Shown: one piece after another, positions 16,853 to 25,111 of the stretch | Numbering within the stretch: the first letter of the stretch is position 1 | Layout of the letters: the number at the start of each line of letters is the position of its first letter | Assembly: GCF_013385425.1 (NCBI RefSeq) | Contig: NZ_JACAQA010000020.1 | Coordinates: 1-64,000 of the forward strand | Reading direction: 5' to 3' | DNA length: 64,000 bases | Origin: Pseudomonas gingeri | Lineage (GTDB): Bacteria > Pseudomonadota > Gammaproteobacteria > Pseudomonadales > Pseudomonadaceae | Translations under genes and position numbers: made by a program | The notes under the pieces: generated by a model | Told to the model about the DNA's origin: nothing | The model's database searches: none | Seen by the model: only the letters and a program-made list of their open reading frames with translations

Positions 16853-17719
16853 ATGAAAAAGATTCTTGGTCTCTACACCAGCCCCAGGGGCCATTGGGTC
16901 GGTGATGGCTTTCCGGTGCGCACGCTGTTTTCCTATGACAACCTGGGCCAGCACATCAGCCCGTTCCTGATGCTGGACCACGCTGGACCTGCTGATTTCA
17001 CTCCCACCACCCAGCGCCGTGGCGTCGGCCAGCATCCCCATCGCGGCTTTGAAACCGTGACCATCGTCTATGACGGTGAAGTGGAGCACCGCGATTCCAC
17101 CGGTGCCGGCGGCGTGATCGGCCCGGGCGACGTGCAATGGATGACCGCCGCCGCGGGGATCATCCACGAGGAGTTCCATTCCGAAGCCTTCGCCAAACGC
17201 GGCGGCCGCCTGGAAATGGTCCAGTTGTGGGTCAACCTGCCGGCCCGGGACAAGTCGGCACCGGCCGGTTACCAGGGCATTCTCGACAACGATATTCCCA
17301 GGATTCCCCTCAAGGACCAGGCCGGCAGCCTGCGCCTGATCGCCGGTGAGTTCGACGGCCGGCAGGGGCCGGCGCGGACCTTCACACCGATGGATGTCTG
17401 GGATATCCGTCTGGCCGGCGGGAAAACCCTGGCGCTGGACCTGCATGAAGGCCGCAGCACGGTGCTGGTGGTCCTGCGCGGTGGTGTGCGGGTCAATGGC
17501 GAGCAACTGGCGCAACCGGGGCAGTTGGTCGTCTTCGAGCGGGCCGGTCGCGACGTGTCGCTGCACGCCGACAGCGATACCGTGGTGCTGCTGCTCAGCG
17601 GCGAGCCGATTGACGAACCGATTGTCGGCCACGGCCCCTTCGTGATGAACAGCGAAGCCGAGATCCACCAGGCCTTTGCCGACTTCCAGGCCGGGCGCTT
17701 CGGGCAGATGCACGACTGA
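16853..17719 (+). CDS. Pirin family protein (YhhW-like, cupin)
   Basis: A 288-residue bicupin. The N-terminal domain carries the metal-binding His residues in GVGQHPHRGFETVTIVYDGEVEH and the later Glu of EEFHSE. The C-terminal pirin domain begins near LRLIAGEF. Relatives such as E. coli YhhW have quercetin 2,3-dioxygenase activity in vitro and others act as redox-linked co-regulators; the physiological role is open. GGAGG six bases before the ATG at 16853 (not the upstream in-frame ATG) fixes the start. Confidence 0.88.
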   Translation: MKKILGLYTSPRGHWVGDGFPVRTLFSYDNLGQHISPFLMLDHAGPADFTPTTQRRGVGQHPHRGFETVTIVYDGEVEHRDSTGAGGVIGPGDVQWMTAAAGIIHEEFHSEAFAKRGGRLEMVQLWVNLPARDKSAPAGYQGILDNDIPRIPLKDQAGSLRLIAGEFDGRQGPARTFTPMDVWDIRLAGGKTLALDLHEGRSTVLVVLRGGVRVNGEQLAQPGQLVVFERAGRDVSLHADSDTVVLLLSGEPIDEPIVGHGPFVMNSEAEIHQAFADFQAGRFGQMHD

Positions 17720-17842
17720 CGCCGCCAGGCGGTCCTCCTTCCCCGAGGGCCGCCCACCACTTCGAATATAAAGCTATAACTCCATGAAGCCGTTCTGTGC
17801 GATCTTCGCGTCGCCGACGGTTTCTTTTCATGGAGTGGCTCG

Positions 17843-19285
17843 ATGCTTGACCTGTTGTCTGAACATCCCCTGTCCTGCGCTTTTCTGCTGATCGTGATCG
17901 ATCTGCTGTTGTGGCACCTGATGGGCAGCAAGAGCGATACCTGGAAACTGGCGGTGCGCCTGACGGTGTTCTCGCTGTTCAGCCTGCTGCTGTTCAACGA
18001 AGGCATGAACCCCTTGCAGACCCCGCCCTGGCCGGATGACATCCCCCGGCACCTGGCGGCCACCGGCTTGCAGATCGGCTGGTGGCTGTTCGGCGCACGG
18101 ACCCTGACGGTGCTGCTTGGCACGGTGATGATGCAGCGGGTCGGGCATGCCGGACGGCTGGTGCAGGATGTGCTCGGGGCGATCATCTTCCTGATTGCGA
18201 TTGTCGCGGCGGCGGCCTATGTGCTCGACCTGCCGGTCAAGGGCGTGCTGGCGACGTCCGGGGCCCTGGCGATCATTGTCGGCCTGGCCTTGCAGAGCAC
18301 CCTCAGCGATGTGTTCTCCGGGATCGTGCTGAATGCCACCAAGCCTTATCAGGTCGACGACTGGGTGGCCATCGACGGTACCGAAGGCCGGGTCGTCGAT
18401 ATCGACTGGCGCGCCACGCGCCTGCAGACCTCCCAGGGCAGCATGGCGGTGGTGCCCAACTCCCTCGCGGCCAAGGCCAAGATCGTCAACTTCAGCCGAC
18501 CCAGTGATATGCATGGCCTGTCCATCAGTGTCCAGGTCAGCCCGCATTCCCGGCCCCAGGTGGTGATCGATGCCCTGGAGCGGGCCATGCTCGGCTGTCG
18601 CGCCTTGCTGCCGACCCCGGCGCCTTGCGTGACGCTGAAAAGCTCCAGTGCCGAGGGTGCCGAATACGAAATCAACGGTTTTGTGGTGTCCATGGGCGAG
18701 AAGCGCGAAGTGCGCAATCAGCTCTACGACCTGGCGTTCCGCCATTTGCGCGCTTCGGGGGTGAGCCTGCTGTCGAGCGGGGAGACTGCCGCGCCGGTGA
18801 ATTTATCGCGTGCGCGAAGGTTGTTGGAAAGCTCTTCGATTTTCTCCACCTTGCGTTCGGAGGAGAAGGACACCTTCAGTGAGAATATGCAGGCGCAGAT
18901 GTTCCGTGCCGGCAGCGAGATCATGGCCCGCGGCGAGGTCAGCGATCATCTGTTCATCATCGAGTCCGGTGTGGTCTCGGTGACGCTGTTGCGCGGCGGC
19001 GTGCCGATGGAGGCCGGGCGCATGGGGCCGGGCGAGGTGATCGGCGAGGCCGGGGTGCTGGCCGACATGGCGGTGGTGGCGGACTTCACCGCCAAGACCG
19101 ACTGCGTGCTGTATCGCATTGAAAACGAGTACCTCAAGCCGTGCCTGGAAGCCCGGCACGATATCGGCGAGGCCATGAAAAGCCTGCTCGACCGGCGCTT
19201 GAGCGCGGTGCAGAACTTCACTCGCGAAGTGCCCAAACCGGTGGAGAAGCGCGGGTTTATGCAGTGGTTGCGCAGTCGGACTTGA
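17843..19285 (+). CDS. MscS-family channel fused to a cyclic-nucleotide-binding-like domain
   Basis: A 480-residue inner-membrane protein. Four hydrophobic segments fill residues 1-170, the last being the pore-lining helix (LATSGALAIIVGLALQSTLSDVFSGIVL) typical of MscS. The MscS beta domain follows (VDDWVAIDGTEGRVVDIDWRATRL). From about residue 340 there is a Crp/CNMP-like beta-roll (FRAGSEIMARGEVSDHLFIIESG, GPGEVIGEAGVL). Such fusions are described as cyclic-nucleotide-gated relatives of MscS. The phosphate-binding cassette looks degenerate (no clear RxA), so ligand binding is uncertain. GGAG seven bases before the ATG. Confidence 0.88.
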   Translation: MLDLLSEHPLSCAFLLIVIDLLLWHLMGSKSDTWKLAVRLTVFSLFSLLLFNEGMNPLQTPPWPDDIPRHLAATGLQIGWWLFGARTLTVLLGTVMMQRVGHAGRLVQDVLGAIIFLIAIVAAAAYVLDLPVKGVLATSGALAIIVGLALQSTLSDVFSGIVLNATKPYQVDDWVAIDGTEGRVVDIDWRATRLQTSQGSMAVVPNSLAAKAKIVNFSRPSDMHGLSISVQVSPHSRPQVVIDALERAMLGCRALLPTPAPCVTLKSSSAEGAEYEINGFVVSMGEKREVRNQLYDLAFRHLRASGVSLLSSGETAAPVNLSRARRLLESSSIFSTLRSEEKDTFSENMQAQMFRAGSEIMARGEVSDHLFIIESGVVSVTLLRGGVPMEAGRMGPGEVIGEAGVLADMAVVADFTAKTDCVLYRIENEYLKPCLEARHDIGEAMKSLLDRRLSAVQNFTREVPKPVEKRGFMQWLRSRT

Positions 19286-19334
19286 GGGGGGATCAGTCGC
19301 GAAGAGGTCCTTGAGATCGCCAAAAGCCTATGGT

Positions 19335-20159
19335 TTAGAACGAGAACCCCAGCGCCCCCACTGCCAGCAACACCGCCGCCATCACCCCGACCAGCGCGAA
19401 CAGTTGCTGCAATCGGGGCCCGGCCAGATGCCCGGCAACCTGGCGCCCCAGCACCAACCCGAGCACCGCCCCCACCGCAAACGGCCCACCGACTGACCAG
19501 TGCATGGCCCCGGACAATGTGGCCGTGACCACGCTACCCAACGACACCAGAGCAATCACCGCCAGGGACGTGGCAACGATGCTCTTGCCGTCCAGGTTGG
19601 TGTAACGCGTCAACGCCGGGATGATGACAAAACCGCCACCGACCCCGAGCAGCCCCGACAACAATCCCGAGAGCATGCCGGTCACGGTCAGCGCGCGGGC
19701 GCAGGGCAGGGTCCAGCGCAACCGGCCTTGCAACGGATTCAGCACACAGGGCTGAAAGCCCGGTCGCGGCGCCGGACGGCCGTGTTGCAACTCCTTGCGG
19801 GCCTTGAGGAAGATCCGGCCGCAGGCATAGACCATCACCGCGGCAAACCCCAGGGCCAGCGGCTCGTTGGGCAGATGATGGGCCAGCCATAACCCCAGGG
19901 GCGTCAGCAGCACGCCGACCCCGGCGATATAGGCCGCTGCCCGATAGCGGACAATCCCCTGGCGCAAGCCGAGCAAGGCCCCGACACCCGCCGCCAGACC
20001 CACCGCGAGCAAGCCGATGGGCGCTGCTTCGACCATCGACAAACCCAGCCCGAACACCAGCAGCGGTACCGCGAGAATGCCGCCGCCGGCCCCGGTCAGG
20101 GCCAGGATCGCGCCGATCAGCGTACCCAGTCCCGCCCCCAGAAAAAGATGTTCGTTCAT
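19335..20159 (-). CDS. TauE/SafE-family sulfite/sulfur-anion exporter
   Basis: A 274-residue membrane protein of about eight hydrophobic segments arranged as two DUF81/TauE repeats (LGTLIGAILALTGAGGGILAVPLLVF and MLSGLLSGLLGVGGGFVIIPAL). Its ATG overlaps the stop of the sulfide:quinone oxidoreductase gene (ATGA), so it is translationally coupled to it. In this operon the likely job is to export sulfite or thiosulfate formed by persulfide oxidation (inference from context). Confidence 0.88.
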   Translation of the reverse strand: MNEHLFLGAGLGTLIGAILALTGAGGGILAVPLLVFGLGLSMVEAAPIGLLAVGLAAGVGALLGLRQGIVRYRAAAYIAGVGVLLTPLGLWLAHHLPNEPLALGFAAVMVYACGRIFLKARKELQHGRPAPRPGFQPCVLNPLQGRLRWTLPCARALTVTGMLSGLLSGLLGVGGGFVIIPALTRYTNLDGKSIVATSLAVIALVSLGSVVTATLSGAMHWSVGGPFAVGAVLGLVLGRQVAGHLAGPRLQQLFALVGVMAAVLLAVGALGFSF

Positions 20160-21415
20160 GGTTGGGTTTTGGCCGCCGTCAATGTCGGCCGCGCCAGCCA
20201 TTCACGGCCCTTGAGCATGCCGCGCCAGTACAGTGGCGGCAGGATCCGCTCCTTCAGCCACCAGGCCAGCCGCGTCGGCCTGCGTCCGTCCAGCAACCAG
20301 GGGGCGAAGGTCGGTGCCAGCTTGCCGCCGTAGGTGAATTCGGCGAGAACGATCTTGCCGCGCTCCACCGTCAGCGGGCACGAGCCATAACCGTCGTAGC
20401 TGGCCTGCCGGGGCAGGCGGCCGAGGGCCACCAGCACGTTGTTAGCCACCACCGGCGCCTGCTTGCGCGCGGCGGCGGCGGTCTTGGCATTGCTGGTGTT
20501 GGTCACGTCGCCCAGGCCGTGGATATTGGAAAACTGACGGTGTTGCAGGGTGGCCGGATCGACATCGACCCAACCGGCCGCGTCGGCCAAAGGGCTTGAA
20601 CGGATAAAGTCCGGGGCCACCTGCGGCGGCACCACATGCAGCATATCGAACGAGCGGACCAGGGTTTCCCGGGTACCATCGGCCAGGGTGCGGGCGAAGG
20701 TCGCCTGTTTCGCCGGGCCGTTGACCGCCACCAGGCTGTGGCCGAATTGCAGGTCGATCGCGTACTTGTCGATGTATTCCATCAGCGCGGGGACATAGTC
20801 GGCCACGCCGAACAGCACGGCGCCGGCGTTGAAGAAGCGCGCGTTGATCTGCTCCAGGCGTCCGCTCCCGAGCCAGTGATCGCAGGACAGATACAGGGCC
20901 TTCTGCGGCGCACCGGCACATTTGATCGGCATTGGCGGCTGGCTGAACAGGGCCTCGCCCTCCTTGAGCTCCTGCACCAGTTTCCAGGTGTAGGGCGCGA
21001 GGTCGTAGCGATAGTTGGAAGTCACGCCATTGCGCCCGAGAGTCTCTTCGAGCCCGTCGATGGCCGTCCAGTCGAGTTTCAGGCCGGGGCAGACGATCAA
21101 CTGTTCGTAACCGACCCGGCTCTGGTCGGTGAGCACCACTTCGTGGCCGTGGGGGCCGAAGGCGCTGACCGCCGCCTTGATCCAGCGCACGCCACGGGGA
21201 ATCAGTGACGCCATGGGCCGGGCGGTCGACTCGGGACGAAACACCCCGGCGCCGACCAGGGTCCAGCCGGGTTGGTAATAATGGGTGTCGGCCGGGTCGA
21301 TGATCGCGATATCCAGGTCCGGCGCCCGGGCCAGCAGGCTGGCGGCCACGGCGATACCGGCCGCGCCGGCGCCGACGATCAGGATCTGGTGATGGGAAAC
21401 GGCAGTCGAAGACAT
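20156..21415 (-). CDS. sqr: Sulfide:quinone oxidoreductase
   Basis: A 419-residue FAD-dependent oxidoreductase. The N-terminal dinucleotide fold is ILIVGAGAAGIAVAASL. Redox cysteines include Cys166 (PIKCAGAPQKALYLSC), Cys109 and Cys178, and the FAD site IHGLGDVTNTSNAKTAAA is conserved. It oxidises sulfide at the cytoplasmic membrane, passing electrons to quinone and sulfane sulfur to a thiol such as glutathione. Preceded by the persulfide dioxygenase gene (16-base gap) and followed by the TauE exporter with overlap: a complete sulfide detoxification operon. Confidence 0.92.
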   Translation of the reverse strand: MSSTAVSHHQILIVGAGAAGIAVAASLLARAPDLDIAIIDPADTHYYQPGWTLVGAGVFRPESTARPMASLIPRGVRWIKAAVSAFGPHGHEVVLTDQSRVGYEQLIVCPGLKLDWTAIDGLEETLGRNGVTSNYRYDLAPYTWKLVQELKEGEALFSQPPMPIKCAGAPQKALYLSCDHWLGSGRLEQINARFFNAGAVLFGVADYVPALMEYIDKYAIDLQFGHSLVAVNGPAKQATFARTLADGTRETLVRSFDMLHVVPPQVAPDFIRSSPLADAAGWVDVDPATLQHRQFSNIHGLGDVTNTSNAKTAAAARKQAPVVANNVLVALGRLPRQASYDGYGSCPLTVERGKIVLAEFTYGGKLAPTFAPWLLDGRRPTRLAWWLKERILPPLYWRGMLKGREWLARPTLTAAKTQP

Positions 21416-21431
21416 GGTGTCGGGTCCTGGT

Positions 21432-22316
21432 TCAGAGGGCATTGAGCGGGATCTTCAGGTAGCGCACGCCGTTGGCTTCCGGCTCGGGCAGGTGGCCGCT
21501 GCGCATGTTGACCTGCACCGCCGGCAGCATCAGCACCGGCATATCGAGGGTGGCGTCGCGGGCCTCGCGCATGCTGACGAAGCTGTCTTCGTCGATGCCC
21601 TCATGGATATGGATATTGTCCGCGCGCTGTTCGGCGACGGTGGTCATGTAGCGCAGCTCGCGACCGCCCGGCAGGTAGTCGTGGCACATGAACAGCCGGG
21701 TCTGGGGTGGCAGCGCCAGCAGTTGGCGGATCGAGCGATAGAGGGTGCGTGCGTCGGCGCCGGGGAAGTCGCAGCGGGCGGTGCCGTAGTCGGGCATGAA
21801 CAGGGTGTCGCCGACAAAGGCGACCCGTTCGTCGCCGGACTCGATCAGGTAGCTCATGCAGGCCGGGGTATGTCCTGGCGTGTGCAGGGCGCGGGCCTTC
21901 AGGGTACCGATGCTGAATTCGGCATTGTCCCCCAGCAGCACGTCGAACTGGCTGCCGTCGCGCTGGAAGTCGCTGCCGGCATTGAAAAGCTCGCCGAATA
22001 CCTGCTGGACCACGGTGATATGGCTGCCGATGGCGACCTTGGCGCCGAGTTGTTCCTTCAGGTAGGCCGCCGCCGAGAGGTGGTCGGCGTGGACGTGGGT
22101 TTCCAGGATCCATTCCACCCGGGCGTCCAGTTCGTGGATCCTGGCGACCAGGCGATCGGCTGATGCGGTGCGGGTGCGCCCGGACTTGGGGTCGTAGTCG
22201 AGCACGCTGTCGATCAGTGCGCAGCAGCGGGTACTGGTGTCCAGCACCAGGTAGCTGATGGTCCAGGTATCGGGATCGAAAAAAGCTTCTACGGCTAGCT
22301 TGTCGCCAAAGGTCAT
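21432..22316 (-). CDS. blh: Persulfide dioxygenase-like metallo-beta-lactamase-fold protein (Blh/PDO)
   Basis: A 294-residue metallo-beta-lactamase-fold protein with the ligand motif THVHADHL (His74, His76, Asp78, His79), further His in HTPGHTPACMSY, Asp in VGDTLFMPD and His in MCHDYLPGGRE. It belongs to the ETHE1/Blh group that oxidises glutathione persulfide to sulfite with a mononuclear iron. First gene of the blh-sqr-tauE unit. A sigma-54-like promoter lies about 170 bases upstream with a REPIN in the leader, and a FisR-type activator gene is divergent. Confidence 0.88.
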   Translation of the reverse strand: MTFGDKLAVEAFFDPDTWTISYLVLDTSTRCCALIDSVLDYDPKSGRTRTASADRLVARIHELDARVEWILETHVHADHLSAAAYLKEQLGAKVAIGSHITVVQQVFGELFNAGSDFQRDGSQFDVLLGDNAEFSIGTLKARALHTPGHTPACMSYLIESGDERVAFVGDTLFMPDYGTARCDFPGADARTLYRSIRQLLALPPQTRLFMCHDYLPGGRELRYMTTVAEQRADNIHIHEGIDEDSFVSMREARDATLDMPVLMLPAVQVNMRSGHLPEPEANGVRYLKIPLNAL

Positions 22317-22360
22317 TGCGTACTCCTGGTGTCATCGGCGGGGATGGGGTTCACACGGTC

Positions 22361-22444
22361 CTGTAGGAGCAGGGCTTGCCCGCGAAGCTTTTAGCGTTCT
22401 CAGGGGCCCCTTCGCGGCGATCCGACAAGCCCTGCTCCTACAGG
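22361..22444. repeat. REPIN in the blh leader region
   Basis: Arm CTGTAGGAGC...GCGAAG (22361-22387) and a facing arm from TTCGCGG to CTCCTACAGG. The right arm has a few extra bases (GATCCGAC) relative to the left. It lies between the putative sigma-54 promoter and the blh start. Confidence 0.75.
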
Positions 22445-22486
22445 TTAGGCGGTGTGTTCAATGTCCCGGTCCTGTCTGACAAAGAG

Positions 22487-22503
22487 TTCAATAAGCATGC
22501 CAA
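22487..22503 (-). promoter_or_regulatory. Putative sigma-54 (-24/-12) promoter for blh-sqr-tauE
   Basis: The minus strand reads TTGGCATGCTTATTGAA. It matches the TTGGCACG-N4-TTGCA pattern at 7 of 8 and 4 of 5 key bases, with GG to GA instead of GG to GC. The repeat array at 22581-22643 lies about 100-165 bases upstream of it, the normal distance for an enhancer. Confidence 0.5.
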
Positions 22504-22580
22504 GCTTAGTTTTTTATTTTCTGCTGTGTTTGCTGATTTATATCAACCTATTCGCCGACGTTTTCTGATTTAGAAGCATT

Positions 22581-22643
22581 TGGCAGATAAATTGGCAGTC
22601 ATTCTGGCAGTCGATGGCAGCTAATGGCAGAAAGCATTGGCAT
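22581..22643. repeat. Six-fold TGGCA repeat array, candidate FisR enhancer site
   Basis: TGGCAG starts at 22581, 22593, 22605, 22615 and 22625, and TGGCAT at 22638. The intervals are 12, 12, 10, 10 and 13 bases, so copies fall close to one helical turn apart, on one face of the DNA. It sits 34-96 bases before fisR and upstream of the divergent blh promoter. Confidence 0.75.
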
Positions 22644-22676
22644 GGATTAAGCTCCTGCCTCCACCCGGGAGTTGCC

Positions 22677-23996
22677 ATGACCATCCTTGCCACCGATCTT
22701 GCCCGAGCCGATATGCGGGCCCTGGTGTCCTATCTGGAACACGACCTCCAGCCGACCATCGTCCTCGACACCGACTACAACATCGTCGCCGCCAACACCG
22801 CCTACCAGCGTCAGTTCGGGGTAGAGGGGCGTCCCCATGTCGGCGCGAAATGCTTTCGGGTCTCCCATCAGTTCGCGGTGCCCTGCGACCAGGCCGGCGA
22901 GCATTGCCCCATGCGCAAGGCCCATGAAAGCCGCTTGCCCGAGCGGGTCCTGCATATTCACCACACGCCCCGTGGCCCCGAGCATGTCGACGTGGAACTG
23001 CGGCCGTTGCTGGACGCGCAGGGCGAAGTGGTGGGTTATGTCGAACGCTTGAATACCGTCACCGTGGCCTCGGCCCAGCCGCAGCATCAGGGCCTGGTGG
23101 GTCGCTCGGCACCGTTCAAGGAAGCTTTGAGTGCCTTGCAACGGGCGGCGCCGTCGCCGATTCCGGTGTTGCTGCAAGGCGAGTCCGGTACCGGCAAGGA
23201 ACTCTTTGCCCGCGCCCTCCACGAGGGCAGTCCACGGGCCGGCGGGCCGCTGGTGGTGGTCGATTGCACCGGCCTGACCGAAACCCTGTTGGAGAGCGAG
23301 CTCTTCGGTTACGAAAAGGGTGCTTTCACCGGCGCTGTGCAGCGCAAGATCGGCCTGGCCGAGGCGGCCCATGGCGGCACGCTGTTTCTCGACGAGATCG
23401 GTGAGGTGCCGTTGGCGATGCAGGTCAAGTTGCTGCGCCTGATCGAGTCCGGCAGCTTTCGCCCGGTGGGCAGCCTGCGTACCGTGCACTCGGACTTCCG
23501 CCTGGTCTGCGCGACCCACAAGCCGCTCAAGGACATGGTCGCGGCCGGGAGTTTTCGCCAGGATCTGTTCTACCGTATCAGCGCCTTTCCGATTCGCCTG
23601 CCGGCCTTGCGCGAGCGCGGTGACGACCTGCCGTTGCTGATCGACAGCCTGTTGCAACGCCTGGCGCCGACGGCGGTGCCGCGTATCGACCCGCCGGCGA
23701 TGAAGGCCCTGGGGCTGCATGACTGGCCGGGCAATATCCGCGAACTGCGCAATGTGCTGGAGCGGGCCCGGCTGTTTACCGACGATGGGGTGATCCGGCT
23801 GGCCGATCTGCCCGCCGAACTGAGGCGTGAAACCGCGTCGGCGGCACCCCAGCGACGGCGTGGGCGCAACGAGTTGGAGCAATTGGCCCACGCCCTGGCG
23901 TTGTTCGATGGCTCGCGCAGCGAACTGGCGAAAACCCTGGGGATGAGCGAACGCACCTTGTATCGGCGCTTGCAGGCGCTGGAAGGGAAGGCCTGA
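22677..23996 (+). CDS. fisR: FisR-type sigma-54-dependent activator sensing sulfane sulfur
   Basis: A 439-residue bacterial enhancer-binding protein. The N-terminal PAS-like domain (1-135) contains Cys59, Cys70 and Cys77, spaced 11 and 7 residues apart, the same spacing as the three sensing cysteines reported for FisR. The AAA+ domain has Walker A (LLQGESGTGKE), the GAFTGA loop that contacts sigma-54 (FGYEKGAFTGAVQ), and Walker B (GGTLFLDEIGE). The C-terminal Fis helix-turn-helix ends with RSELAKTLGMSERTLYRRL. It is divergent from blh-sqr-tauE, which it should activate. The start is the ATG at 22677 after GGGAG. Confidence 0.9.
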   Translation: MTILATDLARADMRALVSYLEHDLQPTIVLDTDYNIVAANTAYQRQFGVEGRPHVGAKCFRVSHQFAVPCDQAGEHCPMRKAHESRLPERVLHIHHTPRGPEHVDVELRPLLDAQGEVVGYVERLNTVTVASAQPQHQGLVGRSAPFKEALSALQRAAPSPIPVLLQGESGTGKELFARALHEGSPRAGGPLVVVDCTGLTETLLESELFGYEKGAFTGAVQRKIGLAEAAHGGTLFLDEIGEVPLAMQVKLLRLIESGSFRPVGSLRTVHSDFRLVCATHKPLKDMVAAGSFRQDLFYRISAFPIRLPALRERGDDLPLLIDSLLQRLAPTAVPRIDPPAMKALGLHDWPGNIRELRNVLERARLFTDDGVIRLADLPAELRRETASAAPQRRRGRNELEQLAHALALFDGSRSELAKTLGMSERTLYRRLQALEGKA

Positions 23997-24030
23997 GGTG
24001 CGGAAGCCGTCACTCCTGCACCGACGCCGT

Positions 24031-25017
24031 TCAATCGTTCGTCAGCAATGCATTGGCGAAGAGCGCCGGGTCGGCATTGCCCCCTGACAACACCACCACC
24101 GCGCAGCGACCTTCCAGCGCGATGCGCCCGGCCAGCAATGCCGCCAGGCCGACCACGCCTCCCGGTTCGACCACCAGCTTGAGATTCTCGAACGCCCATC
24201 TCAGGGCGAAGCGGACTTCGGCGTCGGTGACCGTCAACGCGCCGCGCAGCAGCCGGCGATTGATCTCGAAGGTCAACTCGCCCGGTGCGGCGGTCAGGAT
24301 CGCATCGCAGATCGAATGGCCGCCCGGCGGGATACTTTGCCGGCTGCCCGCGACCAGGGAGCGCCCGGTGTCATCGAAACCCTCCGGTTCCACCGCATAC
24401 ACCGCGACCTCGGGAAACTGACTGTGCAGGGCCACGCTGACCCCGGCAATCAGGCCCCCGCCGCCGCAGGGCACCAGGGCCACGTCGGGACGCAGGCCCA
24501 GCGCCCGGGCCTGGCGGGCGATCTCCAGTCCCAGGGTGCCCTGGCCGGCCATGACCCGTGGGTCATCGTAGGGCTTGACCAGCACCGCGCCGCTTTCGGC
24601 GGTCAGTGTCGCGGCGATGGCCTCGCGGTCTTCGGTCTCGCGGTCGAACAGCACCACCTGGGCACCATATTCGCGGGTGCGGCGGATCTTCAAGGCGGGT
24701 GCATCCCTGGGCATCAGGATCGTCGCCTGGATGCCCAACAGCCTGGCCGCGCAAGCCACGCCCTGGGCATGGTTGCCGGAGGAGAAGGCCAGCACGCCAC
24801 GGGCGCGTTCTTCGGGACTGAGGCTGGCCAGGGTGTTGTAGGCACCACGGAACTTGAACGAGCCGGTTCGTTGCAGCACTTCCGGCTTGACCAGCACCCG
24901 GCCCTGGCAGTGTTCATTCAGGCTGTGGAATTCCAGCAATGGCGTTTCCACGGCGTGCCCCTGGATACGCAGGGCGGCCTGTTCGATATCGGCCAGTTGA
25001 ATGGGCTGTGAGGTCAT
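24031..25017 (-). CDS. Threonine/serine dehydratase-like PLP enzyme
   Basis: A 328-residue fold-type II PLP enzyme. The Schiff-base lysine is in RTGSFKFRGAYN, the substrate loop in FSSGNHAQGVA, the phosphate-binding glycine loop in VPCGGGGLIAG, and the C-terminal Ser/Gly motif in VVLSGGNADP. It has the short biosynthesis-independent layout, with no regulatory ACT domain, typical of catabolic threonine or serine/hydroxy-aspartate dehydratases or racemases. AGGAG before the ATG at 25017. A divergent LysR gene with an operator palindrome between the two suggests substrate-responsive control. The exact substrate is not resolved. Confidence 0.85.
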   Translation of the reverse strand: MTSQPIQLADIEQAALRIQGHAVETPLLEFHSLNEHCQGRVLVKPEVLQRTGSFKFRGAYNTLASLSPEERARGVLAFSSGNHAQGVACAARLLGIQATILMPRDAPALKIRRTREYGAQVVLFDRETEDREAIAATLTAESGAVLVKPYDDPRVMAGQGTLGLEIARQARALGLRPDVALVPCGGGGLIAGVSVALHSQFPEVAVYAVEPEGFDDTGRSLVAGSRQSIPPGGHSICDAILTAAPGELTFEINRRLLRGALTVTDAEVRFALRWAFENLKLVVEPGGVVGLAALLAGRIALEGRCAVVVLSGGNADPALFANALLTND

Positions 25018-25077
25018 GTCGCGCTCCTGGGTGGGCAAAGGCCTAATCTGCGGTTTTCCGCGGCCCTTGAAAAGCGC

Positions 25078-25097
25078 TTGTTCACGGGGTTGAACAA
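25078..25097. promoter_or_regulatory. LysR-type operator between dehydratase and lysR
   Basis: TTGTTCA-N6-TGAACAA is a perfect 7-base inverted repeat (the inner TTCA-N6-TGAA fits the LysR T-N11-A rule), 15 bases before the lysR ATG and 61 bases from the dehydratase start. Confidence 0.65.
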
Positions 25098-25111
25098 CGT
25101 AAAATCCGTGG

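Noticed and set aside
22581..22643. CRISPR-like or plasmid-iteron origin interpretation of the TGGCA array
   Set aside because: Units are 5-6 bases with 4-8 base gaps, no spacers of CRISPR size, no cas or rep genes; a regulatory array fits better.
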